A DNA stretch of 64,000 nt, from the NCBI GenBank assembly GCA_963792855.1, contig CAWBXZ010000008.1:1-64000 (forward strand). The letters run 5' to 3'. The notes under the pieces are model-generated. The model searched no databases, was not told the origin of the DNA, and saw only the letters and a list, made by a program, of their open reading frames with translations. Source of the stretch: SG8-40 sp963792855. GTDB taxonomy: Bacteria; Pseudomonadota; Gammaproteobacteria; Burkholderiales; Eutrophovitaceae. Shown piece by piece: positions 8,651 through 18,359 of this stretch. The number at the start of each line of letters is the position of its first letter. The first letter of the stretch is position 1. Both the position numbers and the translations under genes were made by a program.

Positions 8651-10462
8651 ATGCAAGCCCAACCATTATCAAAGCCACCCGTGTCCGCCCGCCTTCGGCC
8701 GCTGGCGAAACTCTGGCCGTTCATCAAGCCGTATCGTTCGAGGCTGTTGCTGGCGCTGGCGGTGCTGCTGGTTGCCGCTGCCGCCAGCCTGTTGTTGCCG
8801 GTGGCGATCCGGTTGGTGATCGACGAGGGCTTTTCGCGTGACAGTGCCGGCGCCATCGACCGGTACTTCATTGCCTTGTTCGGTATCGCGGCGATACTCG
8901 CAATCTTCTCGGCGGCGCGCTTTTATCTCGTGTCCTGGCTGGGTGAGCGGGTTGTCGCGGATGTGCGCAACGCCGTTTACCGCCACGTCATTACTCTTGG
9001 CCCGACGTTCTTCGAGGTCACGCGCAGTGGCGAGGTGCTGTCGCGGCTGACGACCGACACGTCGCTGGTGCAGTCGATCGCGGGGGTGAACCTGTCGATC
9101 ACCTTGCGCAGCGCGGTGATGCTTGCCGGCGGCCTGGTCATGATGGCGGTCACCAGTGCCCGGCTGGCGGGCATTATCCTGTTGCTGATTCCCCTGGTTC
9201 TGGTGCCGGTGCTGGTGTACGGCCGGCGGGTGCGGAAAATGACGCGCGCCACACAGGACCGTATTGCCGAAGCCAGCGGCATTGCCGGCGAAACGCTCAA
9301 CGCCATCCAGATGGTGCAGGCATTCACGCTCGAGTCCTATCACGCCGAGCGGTTTGGCGCTGCGGTCGCCGGTTCCTTCGATGCGGCGATCATGCGCATC
9401 CGCGCGCGCGCCCGGCTCACCGCGTTTGCCATTCTGGTGGTTTTCGGAGCGGTCGTTTTCGTGCTCTGGCTTGGTGCGCAATCGGTCATCGAGGGCGACA
9501 TGAGTCCGGGCGAACTCGGGCAGTTTCTGCTCTACGCGATACTGGTATCGGGTTCGGCAGCGTCACTGAGCGAAATGTGGGGTGAGATCCAGCGCGCCGG
9601 CGGCGCGATCGAGCGTATCGTGGAACTGTTGCAAGCTCGCGCGCAAGTCATGTCACCGGTGCGTCCGCAATCGCTGCCAACACCGGCGCGCGGGCGGGTG
9701 GATTTCGAAGGTGTCAGCTTCAATTATCCGTCGCGCCCCGGCCAACCGGCGTTGACCGACTTCACCCTGCAGGTCAGTCCGGGTGAGAAGGTGGCGCTGG
9801 TCGGGCCATCGGGTGCGGGGAAGTCCACCGTCTTCCAGTTGCTGCTGCGCTTCTACGACACCGACCGTGGCCGGATTTTGCTCGATGGCGTCGACGTGGC
9901 GGCGGCGCGGCCCGAGGACGTGCGCGGAAGGATCGGCATCGTTCCGCAGGAGACGGTCGTATTCGCCGATACGGTCATGGAGAACATTCGTCAGGGCCGG
10001 CCGGGTGCCGGCGACGCGGAAGTCGAGCATGCGGCGCGCGCCGCGGGTGTCGAGGCTTTCGTGGAATCGTTACCGGACGGCTACCGCACCTTCCTCGGCG
10101 AGCGGGGTACGCGGCTGTCGGGCGGACAGCGGCAACGCGTCGCCATCGCCCGCGCGATACTGAAGAATCCCCCGGTCATGTTGCTCGACGAAGCCACGTC
10201 CTCTCTCGATGCCGAGAGCGAACGGCTGGTGCAGAAAGCGCTCGATGACCTGATGCGGGAACGCACGACCATCATCATCGCCCATCGGCTCGCGACGGTT
10301 CTCAAGGCCGACCGCATTATCGTGATGGACCGCGGACGCATCGTGGCAATCGGCACGCACGAGAGCCTGAAGAGATCGAATGCGCTTTATGCGAAGCTCG
10401 CCGCACTCCAGTTCGATACCGGGCGCGAGGAATCGACGGAGAACGCCTCGTCGGGTTTGTAA
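8651..10462 (+). CDS. MsbA-like ABC exporter (fused permease/ATPase)
   Basis: 603 residues from ATG 8651. The first 320 residues hold six hydrophobic segments of an ABC type-1 exporter domain. The C-terminal ATPase has Walker A GPSGAGKST (about 385-393), signature LSGGQRQRVAIARAIL (about 487 on), Walker B VMLLDEATSSLD (about 509 on) and the H-loop IIIAHRL. It works as a homodimer in the inner membrane. The family includes lipid A flippase MsbA and related lipid, peptide or drug exporters; the cargo here cannot be told. It is divergent from the CoA-transferase with a 209-bp gap. Confidence 0.9.
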   Translation: MQAQPLSKPPVSARLRPLAKLWPFIKPYRSRLLLALAVLLVAAAASLLLPVAIRLVIDEGFSRDSAGAIDRYFIALFGIAAILAIFSAARFYLVSWLGERVVADVRNAVYRHVITLGPTFFEVTRSGEVLSRLTTDTSLVQSIAGVNLSITLRSAVMLAGGLVMMAVTSARLAGIILLLIPLVLVPVLVYGRRVRKMTRATQDRIAEASGIAGETLNAIQMVQAFTLESYHAERFGAAVAGSFDAAIMRIRARARLTAFAILVVFGAVVFVLWLGAQSVIEGDMSPGELGQFLLYAILVSGSAASLSEMWGEIQRAGGAIERIVELLQARAQVMSPVRPQSLPTPARGRVDFEGVSFNYPSRPGQPALTDFTLQVSPGEKVALVGPSGAGKSTVFQLLLRFYDTDRGRILLDGVDVAAARPEDVRGRIGIVPQETVVFADTVMENIRQGRPGAGDAEVEHAARAAGVEAFVESLPDGYRTFLGERGTRLSGGQRQRVAIARAILKNPPVMLLDEATSSLDAESERLVQKALDDLMRERTTIIIAHRLATVLKADRIIVMDRGRIVAIGTHESLKRSNALYAKLAALQFDTGREESTENASSGL

Positions 10463-10609
10463 GCGGTTGCCGGCCCCTGGCAGTGCGTACTGTGTCAAAC
10501 TGCTTTTTGAAGCAATTGATTTGTTGATTGCGCGGGCGTATTGCCAGGTTCCCGGGCCGGCGGTTGCGCTTACATCGGCAAGCCGCGACCCGAATGCGGG
10601 GAGGAATCC

Positions 10610-11716
10610 ATGTGTATTTTGTGTTCGATGAGGCGCCACCGTTTGTTCGGCGCCGTCAATGCCAGATCAAGCAGACGGCTGGAAGCCCGGTCAACCGCGC
10701 GATCGGCGGGTGATGATGCGATTGGCCTGTCCGGGCGTGTTGCATCCGAACCGGTGATCATCGGCTCGGGAGAATACCGCTATCGCGTTGTTGAAAACTG
10801 GGGTGAGCTCCCGCCCGGCATGCGGTATGTCGACGTTGCCGCCGTGTGTGTGGACAGCAAGGACCAGGTCTACGTGTTCAACCGCGGCGAGCATCCGGTC
10901 ATCGTGTTCGATCGTGACGGACGCTATCTCCGGTCCTGGGGGCAGGATATCGGGTTTACGCGAGCGCATGGCGCTTCGATCGGTCCCGACGACCTTCTGT
11001 ATCTCACCGATGACCAGGGCCACGCCGTTCGCAAGTGCACCACCGAGGGCAAGGTGTTGATGACGATCGGGATGCCGAATCATCCGGCACCGCGCTTCAG
11101 CGGCGAGCCGTTCAATCTGTGCACGCACACCGCGTTGTCTCCGCAAGGCGATATCTACGTTTCGGACGGTTACCAGAACGCGCGCGTGCACAAGTATTCA
11201 CCCGACGGCAAATTGATGTTTTCCTGGGGTGCGCCGGGCACCGCTCCCGGCGAGTTCAATCTGGTGCACAACATCGCCTGCGATGACGACGGTTGGGTCT
11301 ATGTCGCCGATCGCGAGAATCACCGTGTGCAGGTGTTCGACGGTAACGGCAAGTATCAGGGCCAGTGGAACAATCTTGCGCGGCCTTGCGGGCTGTTCGT
11401 CAACCGTGGCCGAAATCCGTTGGCGATCATTGGCGAACTCGGGCCGGAAGCGGTGTCGATGTTTTCACGGGACGCACCCAACCTGGGGCCGAGGGTCACG
11501 ATTGTCGATGCGCACAAGGGCGAGGTTCTGGCTTATGTCGGTACCAGGCCGCTTGGCGAAGAACCCGGGCAGTTCATCGCGCCGCACGGAATCGCAACCG
11601 ATTCCCGCGGCGATGTCTACGTTGCCGAGGTGTCCAACACCTACTGGCCGATCCTGTTCGGCAGCAAACCGGATCATGAACTGCGCTGCCTGCAGAAGCT
11701 GGTTCGTGTGACTTAG
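10610..11716 (+). CDS. NHL-repeat beta-propeller protein (PAL-like lyase family)
   Basis: 368 residues from ATG 10610, chosen because GGGGAGGAATCC directly precedes it. At least five NHL-type blades are visible, with repeats such as VCVDSKDQVYVFNRGEHPVIVFD, DDDGWVYVADRENHRVQVFD and ATDSRGDVYVAEVS. The family is often annotated as peptidyl-alpha-hydroxyglycine alpha-amidating lyase-like, but bacterial members are mostly uncharacterised and may act as binding scaffolds. No signal peptide is clear at the chosen start (MCILCSMRRHRLFG). It stands alone between the exporter and the PilZ gene. Confidence 0.75.
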   Translation: MCILCSMRRHRLFGAVNARSSRRLEARSTARSAGDDAIGLSGRVASEPVIIGSGEYRYRVVENWGELPPGMRYVDVAAVCVDSKDQVYVFNRGEHPVIVFDRDGRYLRSWGQDIGFTRAHGASIGPDDLLYLTDDQGHAVRKCTTEGKVLMTIGMPNHPAPRFSGEPFNLCTHTALSPQGDIYVSDGYQNARVHKYSPDGKLMFSWGAPGTAPGEFNLVHNIACDDDGWVYVADRENHRVQVFDGNGKYQGQWNNLARPCGLFVNRGRNPLAIIGELGPEAVSMFSRDAPNLGPRVTIVDAHKGEVLAYVGTRPLGEEPGQFIAPHGIATDSRGDVYVAEVSNTYWPILFGSKPDHELRCLQKLVRVT

Positions 11717-11776
11717 GCCGTGACTTTCAGGCAGACCGCCCGCGGACGTTATTCGGTCCGGCGGCGCTGGCTGCGA

Positions 11777-12121
11777 TTATCGAATCTTCGGTGCATAGCG
11801 GCCCAGTAGACCGGCGAAGTTCTCCTGAAGAAACAGCTGGACCAGCTTGATGCTTTCTTCGTCTATTTCCATGATCCGTGTTCCCACGTCCCCGTGCGAA
11901 GCGTGCATGACTTCGAGCTTGCAGCGGACGATTTTGCCCGGATAAACCTCGCACTCGAAGTCGAACTGCTGACCCACTTCCAGGTTTCGCGTACACATCA
12001 GCAAGCAGCCGTTGTCGCTCATGTCCTGGAGCATGCAGGGAAACTGTCGGTTTCCATCACTGAGTGTCCCTTTGCGGGATACAGAAACTCTTGATTCAGC
12101 ACGTAATTCTTGTTTTGTCAT
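11777..12121 (-). CDS. PilZ-domain protein
   Basis: 114 residues from ATG 12121. The c-di-GMP-binding elements are present: an RxxxR-type motif near the N-terminus (RAESRVSVSRKG) and a D-x-S-x-x-G motif (DMSDNG), followed by beta strands with CEVYPGKIVRCKLEVMH. This is a stand-alone PilZ domain, expected to change a partner's activity when c-di-GMP rises. Several in-frame codons lie upstream, but sequence before MTKQEL has no PilZ character. Its partner is not evident from neighbours. Confidence 0.85.
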   Translation of the reverse strand: MTKQELRAESRVSVSRKGTLSDGNRQFPCMLQDMSDNGCLLMCTRNLEVGQQFDFECEVYPGKIVRCKLEVMHASHGDVGTRIMEIDEESIKLVQLFLQENFAGLLGRYAPKIR

Positions 12122-12513
12122 GACAATCGGTCGATGTGATTCCGGAAACAGCGAGCTAGAAGCAAACCATGGGCCCATCGTGCGATCCGGATTGGCCGGC
12201 ACTTCATTCCGTGATGACGCCGAACCCGATGGCCCGCACGGGGGAACCCGGCGCGCGGTTGCCTGTCCGAACAGGTTTATGCGCGACTGGATTGGACTGT
12301 CCCGCGCATCGGCAGACGGCATTAAGTTCAATGTCACGTCGGTAACACGAGCGTGATGGAATGGTCGCCTGGCTGGGTGTCTGACTCCCCGCAACGCTTG
12401 CTGTCGGGAGTCGGTGCGAGAATCGGCATGATCCGAACGGATTTGCCTGTGGAACCCCGAAGTCGTCGTTGTTTTTGTTAATCTGAACTGAAATCCCCGA
12501 ACAGGAGAGGTGA
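12122..12513. other. 392-bp intergenic region between divergent PilZ and Mo-hydroxylase genes
   Basis: No gene was found. It should hold both divergent promoters. One hairpin (12383-12412, GACTCCC/GGGAGTC with a 16-nt loop) lies about 100 bp before the iron-sulfur subunit. It does not match a molybdenum-cofactor riboswitch that I can recognise. Confidence 0.5.
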
Positions 12514-12966
12514 ATGACATCGCTGAACGTAAACGGAAAGCAGATCGAGGTAGACGTCGAAGACGATATGCCGCTGTTATGGGTTTTGCGTGATGAACTG
12601 GGCCTGACCGGCACCAAATACAGTTGCGGTGTGGCTGCCTGTGGCGCCTGTACCGTGCTCGTCGACGGTCAGCCGATGCGCTCCTGTGTCATGCCGGTTT
12701 CCGCGATGACGGGTAAAAAGATCACCACCATCGAGGCCCTGTCCCCGGATGGCAAGTCGCACCCGGTGCAGAAAGCCTGGGTGCAACTTCAGGTGCCGCA
12801 GTGCGGTTTTTGCCAGAGCGGCATGATCATGGCCGCCACGGCCTTACTCGAGCAGAACAGCAATCCCAGCGACGCCGACATCGACGCGGCCATGACCAAC
12901 ATTTGCCGGTGCGGGACCTACGCGCGGGTGCGCGAGGCGATCCATCTCGCGGCACGTTCGGTCTGA
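12514..12966 (+). CDS. [2Fe-2S] subunit of xanthine dehydrogenase-family hydroxylase
   Basis: 150 residues from ATG 12514, with AGGAGAGG 6 bp upstream. The N-terminal plant-type ferredoxin cluster motif is CGVAACGACTVLVDG and the C-terminal four-helix cluster is CGFCQSGMI followed by CRCGTY. This two-cluster small subunit passes electrons from the Mo centre of an IorAB/nicotinate dehydrogenase-type enzyme to a membrane or soluble acceptor. It is first in a tight run with the Mo subunit (10 bp downstream), SoxY and SoxZ. There is no FAD subunit nearby, which is usual for the IorAB type. Confidence 0.9.
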   Translation: MTSLNVNGKQIEVDVEDDMPLLWVLRDELGLTGTKYSCGVAACGACTVLVDGQPMRSCVMPVSAMTGKKITTIEALSPDGKSHPVQKAWVQLQVPQCGFCQSGMIMAATALLEQNSNPSDADIDAAMTNICRCGTYARVREAIHLAARSV

Positions 12967-12976
12967 GGGGGGCGTC

Positions 12977-15153
12977 ATGACACACACTGTTATCAAAAAG
13001 AAGCCATTGAGAACGTTTCCCGCCGCGACTTCCTGGTGAAGTCCGTGGCCGCGACCGGTGCCCTTTCCATCGGATTCCCGCTTCCGGGTTTTGCCGGTGC
13101 TGCCACCGGCGCAGATTCTGCACCTGAAGTCACCGCCTGGGTCGTCATCGAGCCGGACGACACGGTGGTGATTCGCATTGCACGCTCCGAACTCGGCCAG
13201 GGCTCGTTCACCGGACTTGCGCAACTGGTCGCAGAGGAATTGCAATGCGACTGGAGCAAGGTGCGTCCGGAATATGCGGACGTCAACATGCACATCAGGC
13301 GCAACCGCATCTTCCAGAGCATGTCGACCGGCGGCAGCCGCAGTATCCGCGATTCCAACGACTATATCCGGCAGGCCGGGGCTGCCGCGCGGCAGATGCT
13401 GGTTTCGGCCGCCGCAAGCCAGTGGGGCGTGCCGGCATCCGAGTGCCGTGCGCAAGACAGTGTCATCAGCCACCCGTCGGGAAAGACCACCACGTATGGC
13501 AAGGTCGCCGGGCTGGCAGCCACTTTGGACATCCCCACCGATGTTGCACTCAAGTCTCCTGCGGACTGGAAGATTGCCGGCACCTCGCCGGCGCGGTTCG
13601 ACATACCGGCGAAGACGAATGGCAGCCAGATCTATGCGTCCGACGTGCGTCTGCCCGGCATGCTGTACGCATCGGTCAAGCGCAGCCCCGTGTTCGGCAG
13701 CACGCTGAAAAGCTACGACGAGTCGAAGGTAATGGGCATGCGCGGCGTGAAAGGCGTTGTCGCCGACGAGGACTGGGTGGCGGTGGTTGCCGACAACTGG
13801 TGGCGCGCCAACAAGGCGCTGCAAGCGCTGCCGGTCGAATGGAATGAAAGCGAGAATGACAAGGTTTCCAGTGATTCGATCATGCAGTTCCTGCGTACCG
13901 GCATCGATGCAACCGATGTGCCGGTCGCGCGCAGCGACGGTGATGTGGATGCAGCGTTCGCCACTGCGGCCAAGGTGATCGAGGCGGAGTACCACTCCGG
14001 TTTCCTGAACCACGCCACCATGGAGCCGCAGAACGCGGTAGCGCTCTACACCGATGACCGCCTGGAAGTCTGGTGCGGAACGCAAAACGGCGAAGCGACG
14101 ATAGCGTCTGCATCGGAAACGTCGGGCATTCCGCTGGAGAACATCATTGTCCACAAGATGCACGCGGGCGGCGGTTTTGGCCGGCGCGGCGGGCACCAGG
14201 ACTACACCAAACAGGCAGTGAAGATTGCCATGGCGATGCCCGGCACCCCGGTTCGCCTGCAATGGTCGCGCGAAGAAGACATGCGCCAGGGCCGTTACCG
14301 GCCGGTGTCGCTGGTGAAGTTGCGCGGTGCGCTGGACAAGGACGGAAACTGGACCGCCTGGCACGTCCGGCAGGCCGATCAATCGATCATCATCACGGTG
14401 CGGCCGAACATGATCGAGAACGGGGTGGACCCGATCAACACCCGCTGCTTCGCCGACAACCCGTACAAGGTTCCGAACTTCGTCGACGAATATGCGATGC
14501 GCAACCCGCATGTTCCGCCGGGCTTCTGCCGCGCGGTGGCGCACACCAACAATCCGTTCTACCGGGAATGTTTTATCGATGAACTCGCGCATGCTGCCGG
14601 CAAGGACCCATACGAGTTCCGCCGGCCGTTCCTTGAGGGAACGAAAGACCTGCCGCTGCTCGATGCCGTAGCGAAAAAGATCGGCTGGAACAAGCCGGCC
14701 GGCAAGGGCGTGCATCGCGGCATCGCCGTGGTCGATTCGTATGGCAGCTACACTGCGGCGGCGGTCGAACTCTCGGTCGAGAATGGTACCGTGGTCGATG
14801 TTCAGCGCGTTGTGATCGCAATCGACAGCGGCCACGTCGTCCATCCGGACGCCGTCAAGGCACAGATGGAAGGCGGCGTGATCTGGGGTCTGTCTTTCAT
14901 CATGAACGAAGAGATCACCATTGAAAACGGGCGTGTCGTGCAGGGCAACTTCACCGACTACCCGGTGCTCAAGCTTGCGCAAACGCCGAAGATCGAGCCG
15001 ATCATCATGCCGAGCGGCGGTTTCTGGGGCGGCGTCGGTGAGCCGCCGATCGGAGCGGTCATTCCGGCGATCGGCAACGCGCTGTTCCAGGCGACCGGCA
15101 AGCGCATCCGTTCGATGCCGCTGAAAAACCATGGGTTCAGTTACAAGACCTGA
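12977..15153 (+). CDS. Mo-binding subunit of IorB-type hydroxylase, one frameshift near start
   Basis: The gene begins at ATG 12977 (GGGGGGCGTC upstream). After about eight codons one base is missing in an A run (12995-13000). Restoring it gives MTHTVIKKEAIENVSRRDFL, joining a Tat signal (SRRDFLVKSVAATG) to the mature enzyme of about 700 residues. Mo-hydroxylase motifs include LGQGSFTGLAQLVAEEL, MHAGGGFGRRGG, PPGFCRAVAHTNNPFYREC and GGFWGGVGEPPIGAV near the end, where the conserved catalytic Glu (GE) sits. Tat export of the folded, cofactor-loaded enzyme to the periplasm is expected. The substrate is unknown; the family oxidises N-heterocycles and aldehydes. The shift lies in a homopolymer, which points to read error. 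Confidence 0.85.
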
Positions 15154-15619
15154 ATCCGGGTCGGACAGTACGGCCACGCCGTCAGTCGCGCGGCGGCGGG
15201 CATTGCATGTGCTCGCCGCCGGTGTCTGCATGCTGGTGGTTCGTCCCGCCGCGGCGACGCGGGATGCGCTCGTCACGGCCTTGCGCGAAACGTTCGGCCA
15301 GAGCCTGATCGCGCGCGAGCGGGTGAAGCTGGATTTGCCGCTGCTGGCCGAGAGCGGAAACGTGGTGCCGGTTACGGTGAGCGTCGATTCTCCCATGACT
15401 GAATCCGACCATGTCGCCGCGATCCATCTGTTTGCGGAAAGGAATCGTCTGCCGCAAGTCGTGTCGGTCAAACTCGGGCCGTGGAACGGCAAGGCGGTGT
15501 TCAAGTCGCGCATTCGGCTTGCGGAATCGCAACAGGTGCTCGCGGTCGCGGTGATGAGCGACGGATCGCTGTTTTCCGATGTGGCCGATGTCGAAGTCAC
15601 CTATTCGAGCTGCGGATGA
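15131..15619 (+). CDS. soxY: SoxY-like sulfur carrier subunit with short C-terminal arm
   Basis: 162 residues from ATG 15131, overlapping the Mo-subunit gene by 23 bp. A Tat-like leader (ARRRALHVLAAG) precedes the mature domain. SoxY features are clear: KLDLPLLAESGNVVPVTVSV, VDSPMTESDHVAAIHLFAER and FKSRIRLAESQQVLAVAVMS. Classic SoxY ends in GGCGG, the swinging arm whose Cys binds thiosulfate-derived sulfur. Here the end is SSCG, with Cys161 as the next-to-last residue and the Gly bracket lost. Thus the reactive Cys is kept but the arm differs. No soxAX, soxB or soxCD is in view. It is translationally coupled to SoxZ. Confidence 0.85.
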   Translation: MGSVTRPESGSDSTATPSVARRRALHVLAAGVCMLVVRPAAATRDALVTALRETFGQSLIARERVKLDLPLLAESGNVVPVTVSVDSPMTESDHVAAIHLFAERNRLPQVVSVKLGPWNGKAVFKSRIRLAESQQVLAVAVMSDGSLFSDVADVEVTYSSCG

Positions 15620-15948
15620 AAAGCCTGCTGGGAAACGCGCGGCTGCGGGTTCCGGAAACCGCCAAACGCGGTGAAGTGATCGAGATCCGCACCATGGTGG
15701 AACATCCAATGGAGTCGGGTTTCCGCCATAACAACGTGGGCAAACCGATTCCCCGGCACATTGCCACCGCGTTCGCGTGCAACTACAACGGGCGTGAGGT
15801 GTTTCGGGCGATGCTGTATCCGGCCGTTTCCACCAATCCGTATTTTCTCTTCTACCTTGTTGCCGAAGAATCTGGCGAACTGGTTTTCTCCTGGACCGAT
15901 GATCGCGGTGGCCTTGTAACAGAAACCAGAATGATCAGCGTCACGTGA
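15616..15948 (+). CDS. soxZ: SoxZ-like sulfur carrier partner
   Basis: 110 residues from ATG 15616, overlapping the SoxY stop as ATGA. The SoxZ immunoglobulin-like fold is recognisable by RLRVPETAKRGEVIEIRTMV, EHPMESGFRH, IPRHIATAFACNYNG and the final FSWTDDRGGLVTET. It forms the SoxYZ heterodimer in the periplasm. Linked to the Mo-hydroxylase rather than to other sox genes, so the sulfur load may serve another pathway or be supplied from elsewhere. Length and fold are normal for SoxZ. Confidence 0.9.
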   Translation: MKSLLGNARLRVPETAKRGEVIEIRTMVEHPMESGFRHNNVGKPIPRHIATAFACNYNGREVFRAMLYPAVSTNPYFLFYLVAEESGELVFSWTDDRGGLVTETRMISVT

Positions 15949-16059
15949 CTGGCGGCAGTGCTTCGGGCGGATGTAACGGGTCACGTTATCGCGCCCGGCG
16001 TCCCGGCGGACCTGGTTGAGGGCCAACGCCTGCCATGCCGCGCGCATCAGGCTTTATTT

Positions 16060-16092
16060 TGGCGGGCGGGGCGTGCAGCCTCTCGCCCGCCA
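16060..16092. other. 9-bp-stem hairpin upstream of SOUL gene
   Basis: TGGCGGGCG (16060-16068) pairs fully with CGCCCGCCA (16084-16092). No T tract follows, so a factor-independent terminator for soxYZ is doubtful; it may act in the leader of the next gene. Confidence 0.4.
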
Positions 16093-16119
16093 TTCCACGA
16101 AATGAAAAGGAGTTGAAGA

Positions 16120-16767
16120 TTGAAGTCCGTAGTTTCCATGTTATTACCGGCAGTGCTCCTTGCGGTCGGGCCGGTTGACGTCATGGCGATAGAAGAAGCG
16201 CCATACGAAGTAGTGAAGAAAGACGGGCAATTCGAGATACGTGATTACGCAAGCCACATTCTTGCCGAGACCGTTGTAGAAGCTAGTCTGGAAGATGCCG
16301 GCAGCAAGGCGTTCAACAGGCTGTTCGGTTATATTTCCGGAGGGAATAGCACCCGCGACAAGGTGGCGATGACCGCACCGGTGTCGCAACGAACGGCGGG
16401 CGAGAAGATCGCGATGACGGCGCCGGTCGGGCAGCAGCGTGCCGGCGATGAATGGGCGGTCAGTTTCATGATGCCGTCTGGATATTCTCTGGAAACTCTG
16501 CCCGAGCCCGATGATCCGCTGATTACCCTGAGGCAGGTGCCGCCAAGAACAATGGCCGCCGTGCGCTATTCGGGTTTCTGGAGTGAGAAAAACTACCAGA
16601 AGCACAAGGCGGAACTCGAAGAGTGGGTCGCGAGGAAGGGCCTTGTCATTACCGGGGATCCGGTATGGGCGCGCTACAACGCGCCGTTCACGCCATGGTT
16701 TATGCGTCGTAACGAAATCCTTGTTCCGGTAGAGGGCGAAGGAGCCGGGGAATCGAGCCCTCCGTGA
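16120..16767 (+). CDS. SOUL-family haem-binding protein, secreted
   Basis: 215 residues. The start is taken as TTG 16120 because AAAAGGAG lies 6-13 bp before it, and the resulting N-terminus (MKSVVSMLLPAVLLAVGPVDVMA) is a good signal peptide. The SOUL/HBP pattern is plain: APYEVVKKDGQFEIRDYAS, NRLFGYISGGN, KVAMTAPV repeated as KIAMTAPV, and the YNAPFTPWFMRRNEI ending. Family members bind haem or related tetrapyrroles; the physiological role in bacteria is unsettled. It stands alone. Confidence 0.85.
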   Translation: MKSVVSMLLPAVLLAVGPVDVMAIEEAPYEVVKKDGQFEIRDYASHILAETVVEASLEDAGSKAFNRLFGYISGGNSTRDKVAMTAPVSQRTAGEKIAMTAPVGQQRAGDEWAVSFMMPSGYSLETLPEPDDPLITLRQVPPRTMAAVRYSGFWSEKNYQKHKAELEEWVARKGLVITGDPVWARYNAPFTPWFMRRNEILVPVEGEGAGESSPP

Positions 16768-16920
16768 GACGATTGGCGAATGATGCCGGGAAGTGCGTCG
16801 CGGGATATTGACGGAGGGGTTCTGCATGGACGTTCAGGTGTTGCCGGGTTGCACGGGACTTGCTATATCCTGATCAATTGCAGTACCCGGCGCATGACAG
16901 CGCGAAGGAGAATGTAATCG

Positions 16921-17400
16921 ATGAAACGTACAACGGAATTTGTTTGCTTCGCGGCCTCACTGCTGTTGCTGACGATAGCAGCTTCCCAGGCGCAGGAAAT
17001 CAAGAAGTACATCACACCTGACGGCAAGACGGTTTACTCCGATACGCCGATACCCGGTGCGCGTGAAGCAGGATCGGTCGCTCCGCCGCCGCCTATTGAT
17101 CCCGAGGAACGCGAGGAGGCCGAAGCCGCCGCTCGCGACGCCGCGAAACGTGCGGATGAGTTGGCTTCCCAGCGCGAGGATGAGTTGGCCGGGCAGACAA
17201 GCATCGAGGAAGCCGAACAGCAACTCGAGGATGCCAGGAATGCGCTGGCAGCCGGCAAGGAGCCGTTACCGGGCGAACGTTTGGGCACTGCCGGTGGAGG
17301 CAACCGCTTGACCGATGCGTATTTCCAGCGGCAAAGGGCGAACGAGCAGGCAGTAATAAACGCTGAAAAAGCGCTGGAGGCAGCACGCGGTCGACGCTGA
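16921..17400 (+). CDS. DUF4124 periplasmic protein with coiled-coil tail
   Basis: 159 residues from ATG 16921 with GAAGGAG 9-15 bp before it. A signal peptide (about residues 1-24, ending ASQAQ) leads into the DUF4124 signature KKYITPDGKTVYSDTPIPGA. Residues 60-110 are rich in Glu, Ala, Arg and Asp and should form a helix or coiled coil. DUF4124 proteins are small periplasmic proteins of beta- and gammaproteobacteria without known function. Confidence 0.85.
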   Translation: MKRTTEFVCFAASLLLLTIAASQAQEIKKYITPDGKTVYSDTPIPGAREAGSVAPPPPIDPEEREEAEAAARDAAKRADELASQREDELAGQTSIEEAEQQLEDARNALAAGKEPLPGERLGTAGGGNRLTDAYFQRQRANEQAVINAEKALEAARGRR

Positions 17401-17564
17401 GCGTTGATCATCGACTCAGTAATGGTGAGGCATCTCCGCCAAGCGGGAGATATGCACACCGGAAATCGGTGGTCCAGCGCCGCAGCGGCTCTGCGCACTA
17501 TTTGAGGCTGCCCGACTCCCCGTGTCCTGGCTGCGGCCGCTGAGAGAGCATGTTCCGGCACATC

Positions 17565-18359
17565 CTAATCTTTGTGTCGCGGCCAGGCAGAACTGTCGAT
17601 GGTTTCCTGATAAGCGTGCCATGTCGCGTGTCCGATCAGGGGCAGGGTCACGGCCAGCCCGATGAACGCCGTAACAATCCCGACCGCCACGGCGGCAACG
17701 ATCAGTAGCACCCAGACCACCATGGCGGCCTTGTTGCGAAGCACGGCGTTGAAACTGGTCACGACCGCCGTCACCATATCCGCATCGCGGTCCATGATCA
17801 TCGGCAGCGAGAATGCGCTGATACAGAAAACGAATGTCGCGAACAGGGAGCCGACAAGCGTCCCCACACCGAAGAAAATTGCCAGCTCGGCCAGATCCGG
17901 GCTCGCCAACGCCGGCCAGAATACGTGAATCATGGATGCCGCGCGCGCCCACACCAGAAACACGACCATCAGGATCAACGCAAACACCATCTGATTGCCG
18001 ATCTGGCGCCAGCTATTACGTAATGAATGGCCGAGCGTTGGCTTTCGACCGTTCTGGAGTTGCAGGCTGATGTCATAGAACGCCATCGCGAGCAAGGGAC
18101 CGACGAAAACAAAACCGGAAAGCAGCGCAAGCAGCACCACATAATTGCCGAACGTCACTGCGAGAAAGGCCAGCAGGTAACTCAGTGCGACGAGGATCGC
18201 TCCGTAACCGAGGCTTTGGACCGGAGCCCGTCGCAGATCCTGCCAGCCCAGCTTGATCCATCTGAGCGGTGCGTCCGGTTGCAGGTCGTTACAGGGCGCG
18301 GCAAAGGGCAGCGCATCGGTCGGGTTGTCCTGATTCTGCGGTGAAGTGGAATCGGTCAT
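17565..18359 (-). CDS. DUF2189 membrane protein
   Basis: 264 residues from ATG 18359. After a soluble N-terminus the DUF2189 start RWIKLGWQDLRRAPVQSLGYG is followed by six or so hydrophobic segments and the conserved end PLIGHATWHAYQETID. An integral inner-membrane protein of unknown role. A paralogue at 30259-31050 shares the same layout and ending, so the family has at least two copies here. Confidence 0.85.
   Translation of the reverse strand: MTDSTSPQNQDNPTDALPFAAPCNDLQPDAPLRWIKLGWQDLRRAPVQSLGYGAILVALSYLLAFLAVTFGNYVVLLALLSGFVFVGPLLAMAFYDISLQLQNGRKPTLGHSLRNSWRQIGNQMVFALILMVVFLVWARAASMIHVFWPALASPDLAELAIFFGVGTLVGSLFATFVFCISAFSLPMIMDRDADMVTAVVTSFNAVLRNKAAMVVWVLLIVAAVAVGIVTAFIGLAVTLPLIGHATWHAYQETIDSSAWPRHKD

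Noticed and set aside
12383..12412. Molybdenum-cofactor riboswitch before the Mo-hydroxylase
   Set aside because: A single 7-bp stem is not enough; the conserved Moco RNA core is not seen.
12844..15600. Very long minus-strand open frame (over 900 codons)
   Set aside because: It lies opposite the Mo-hydroxylase and soxY genes, has no recognisable domain, and is a common by-product of high GC.
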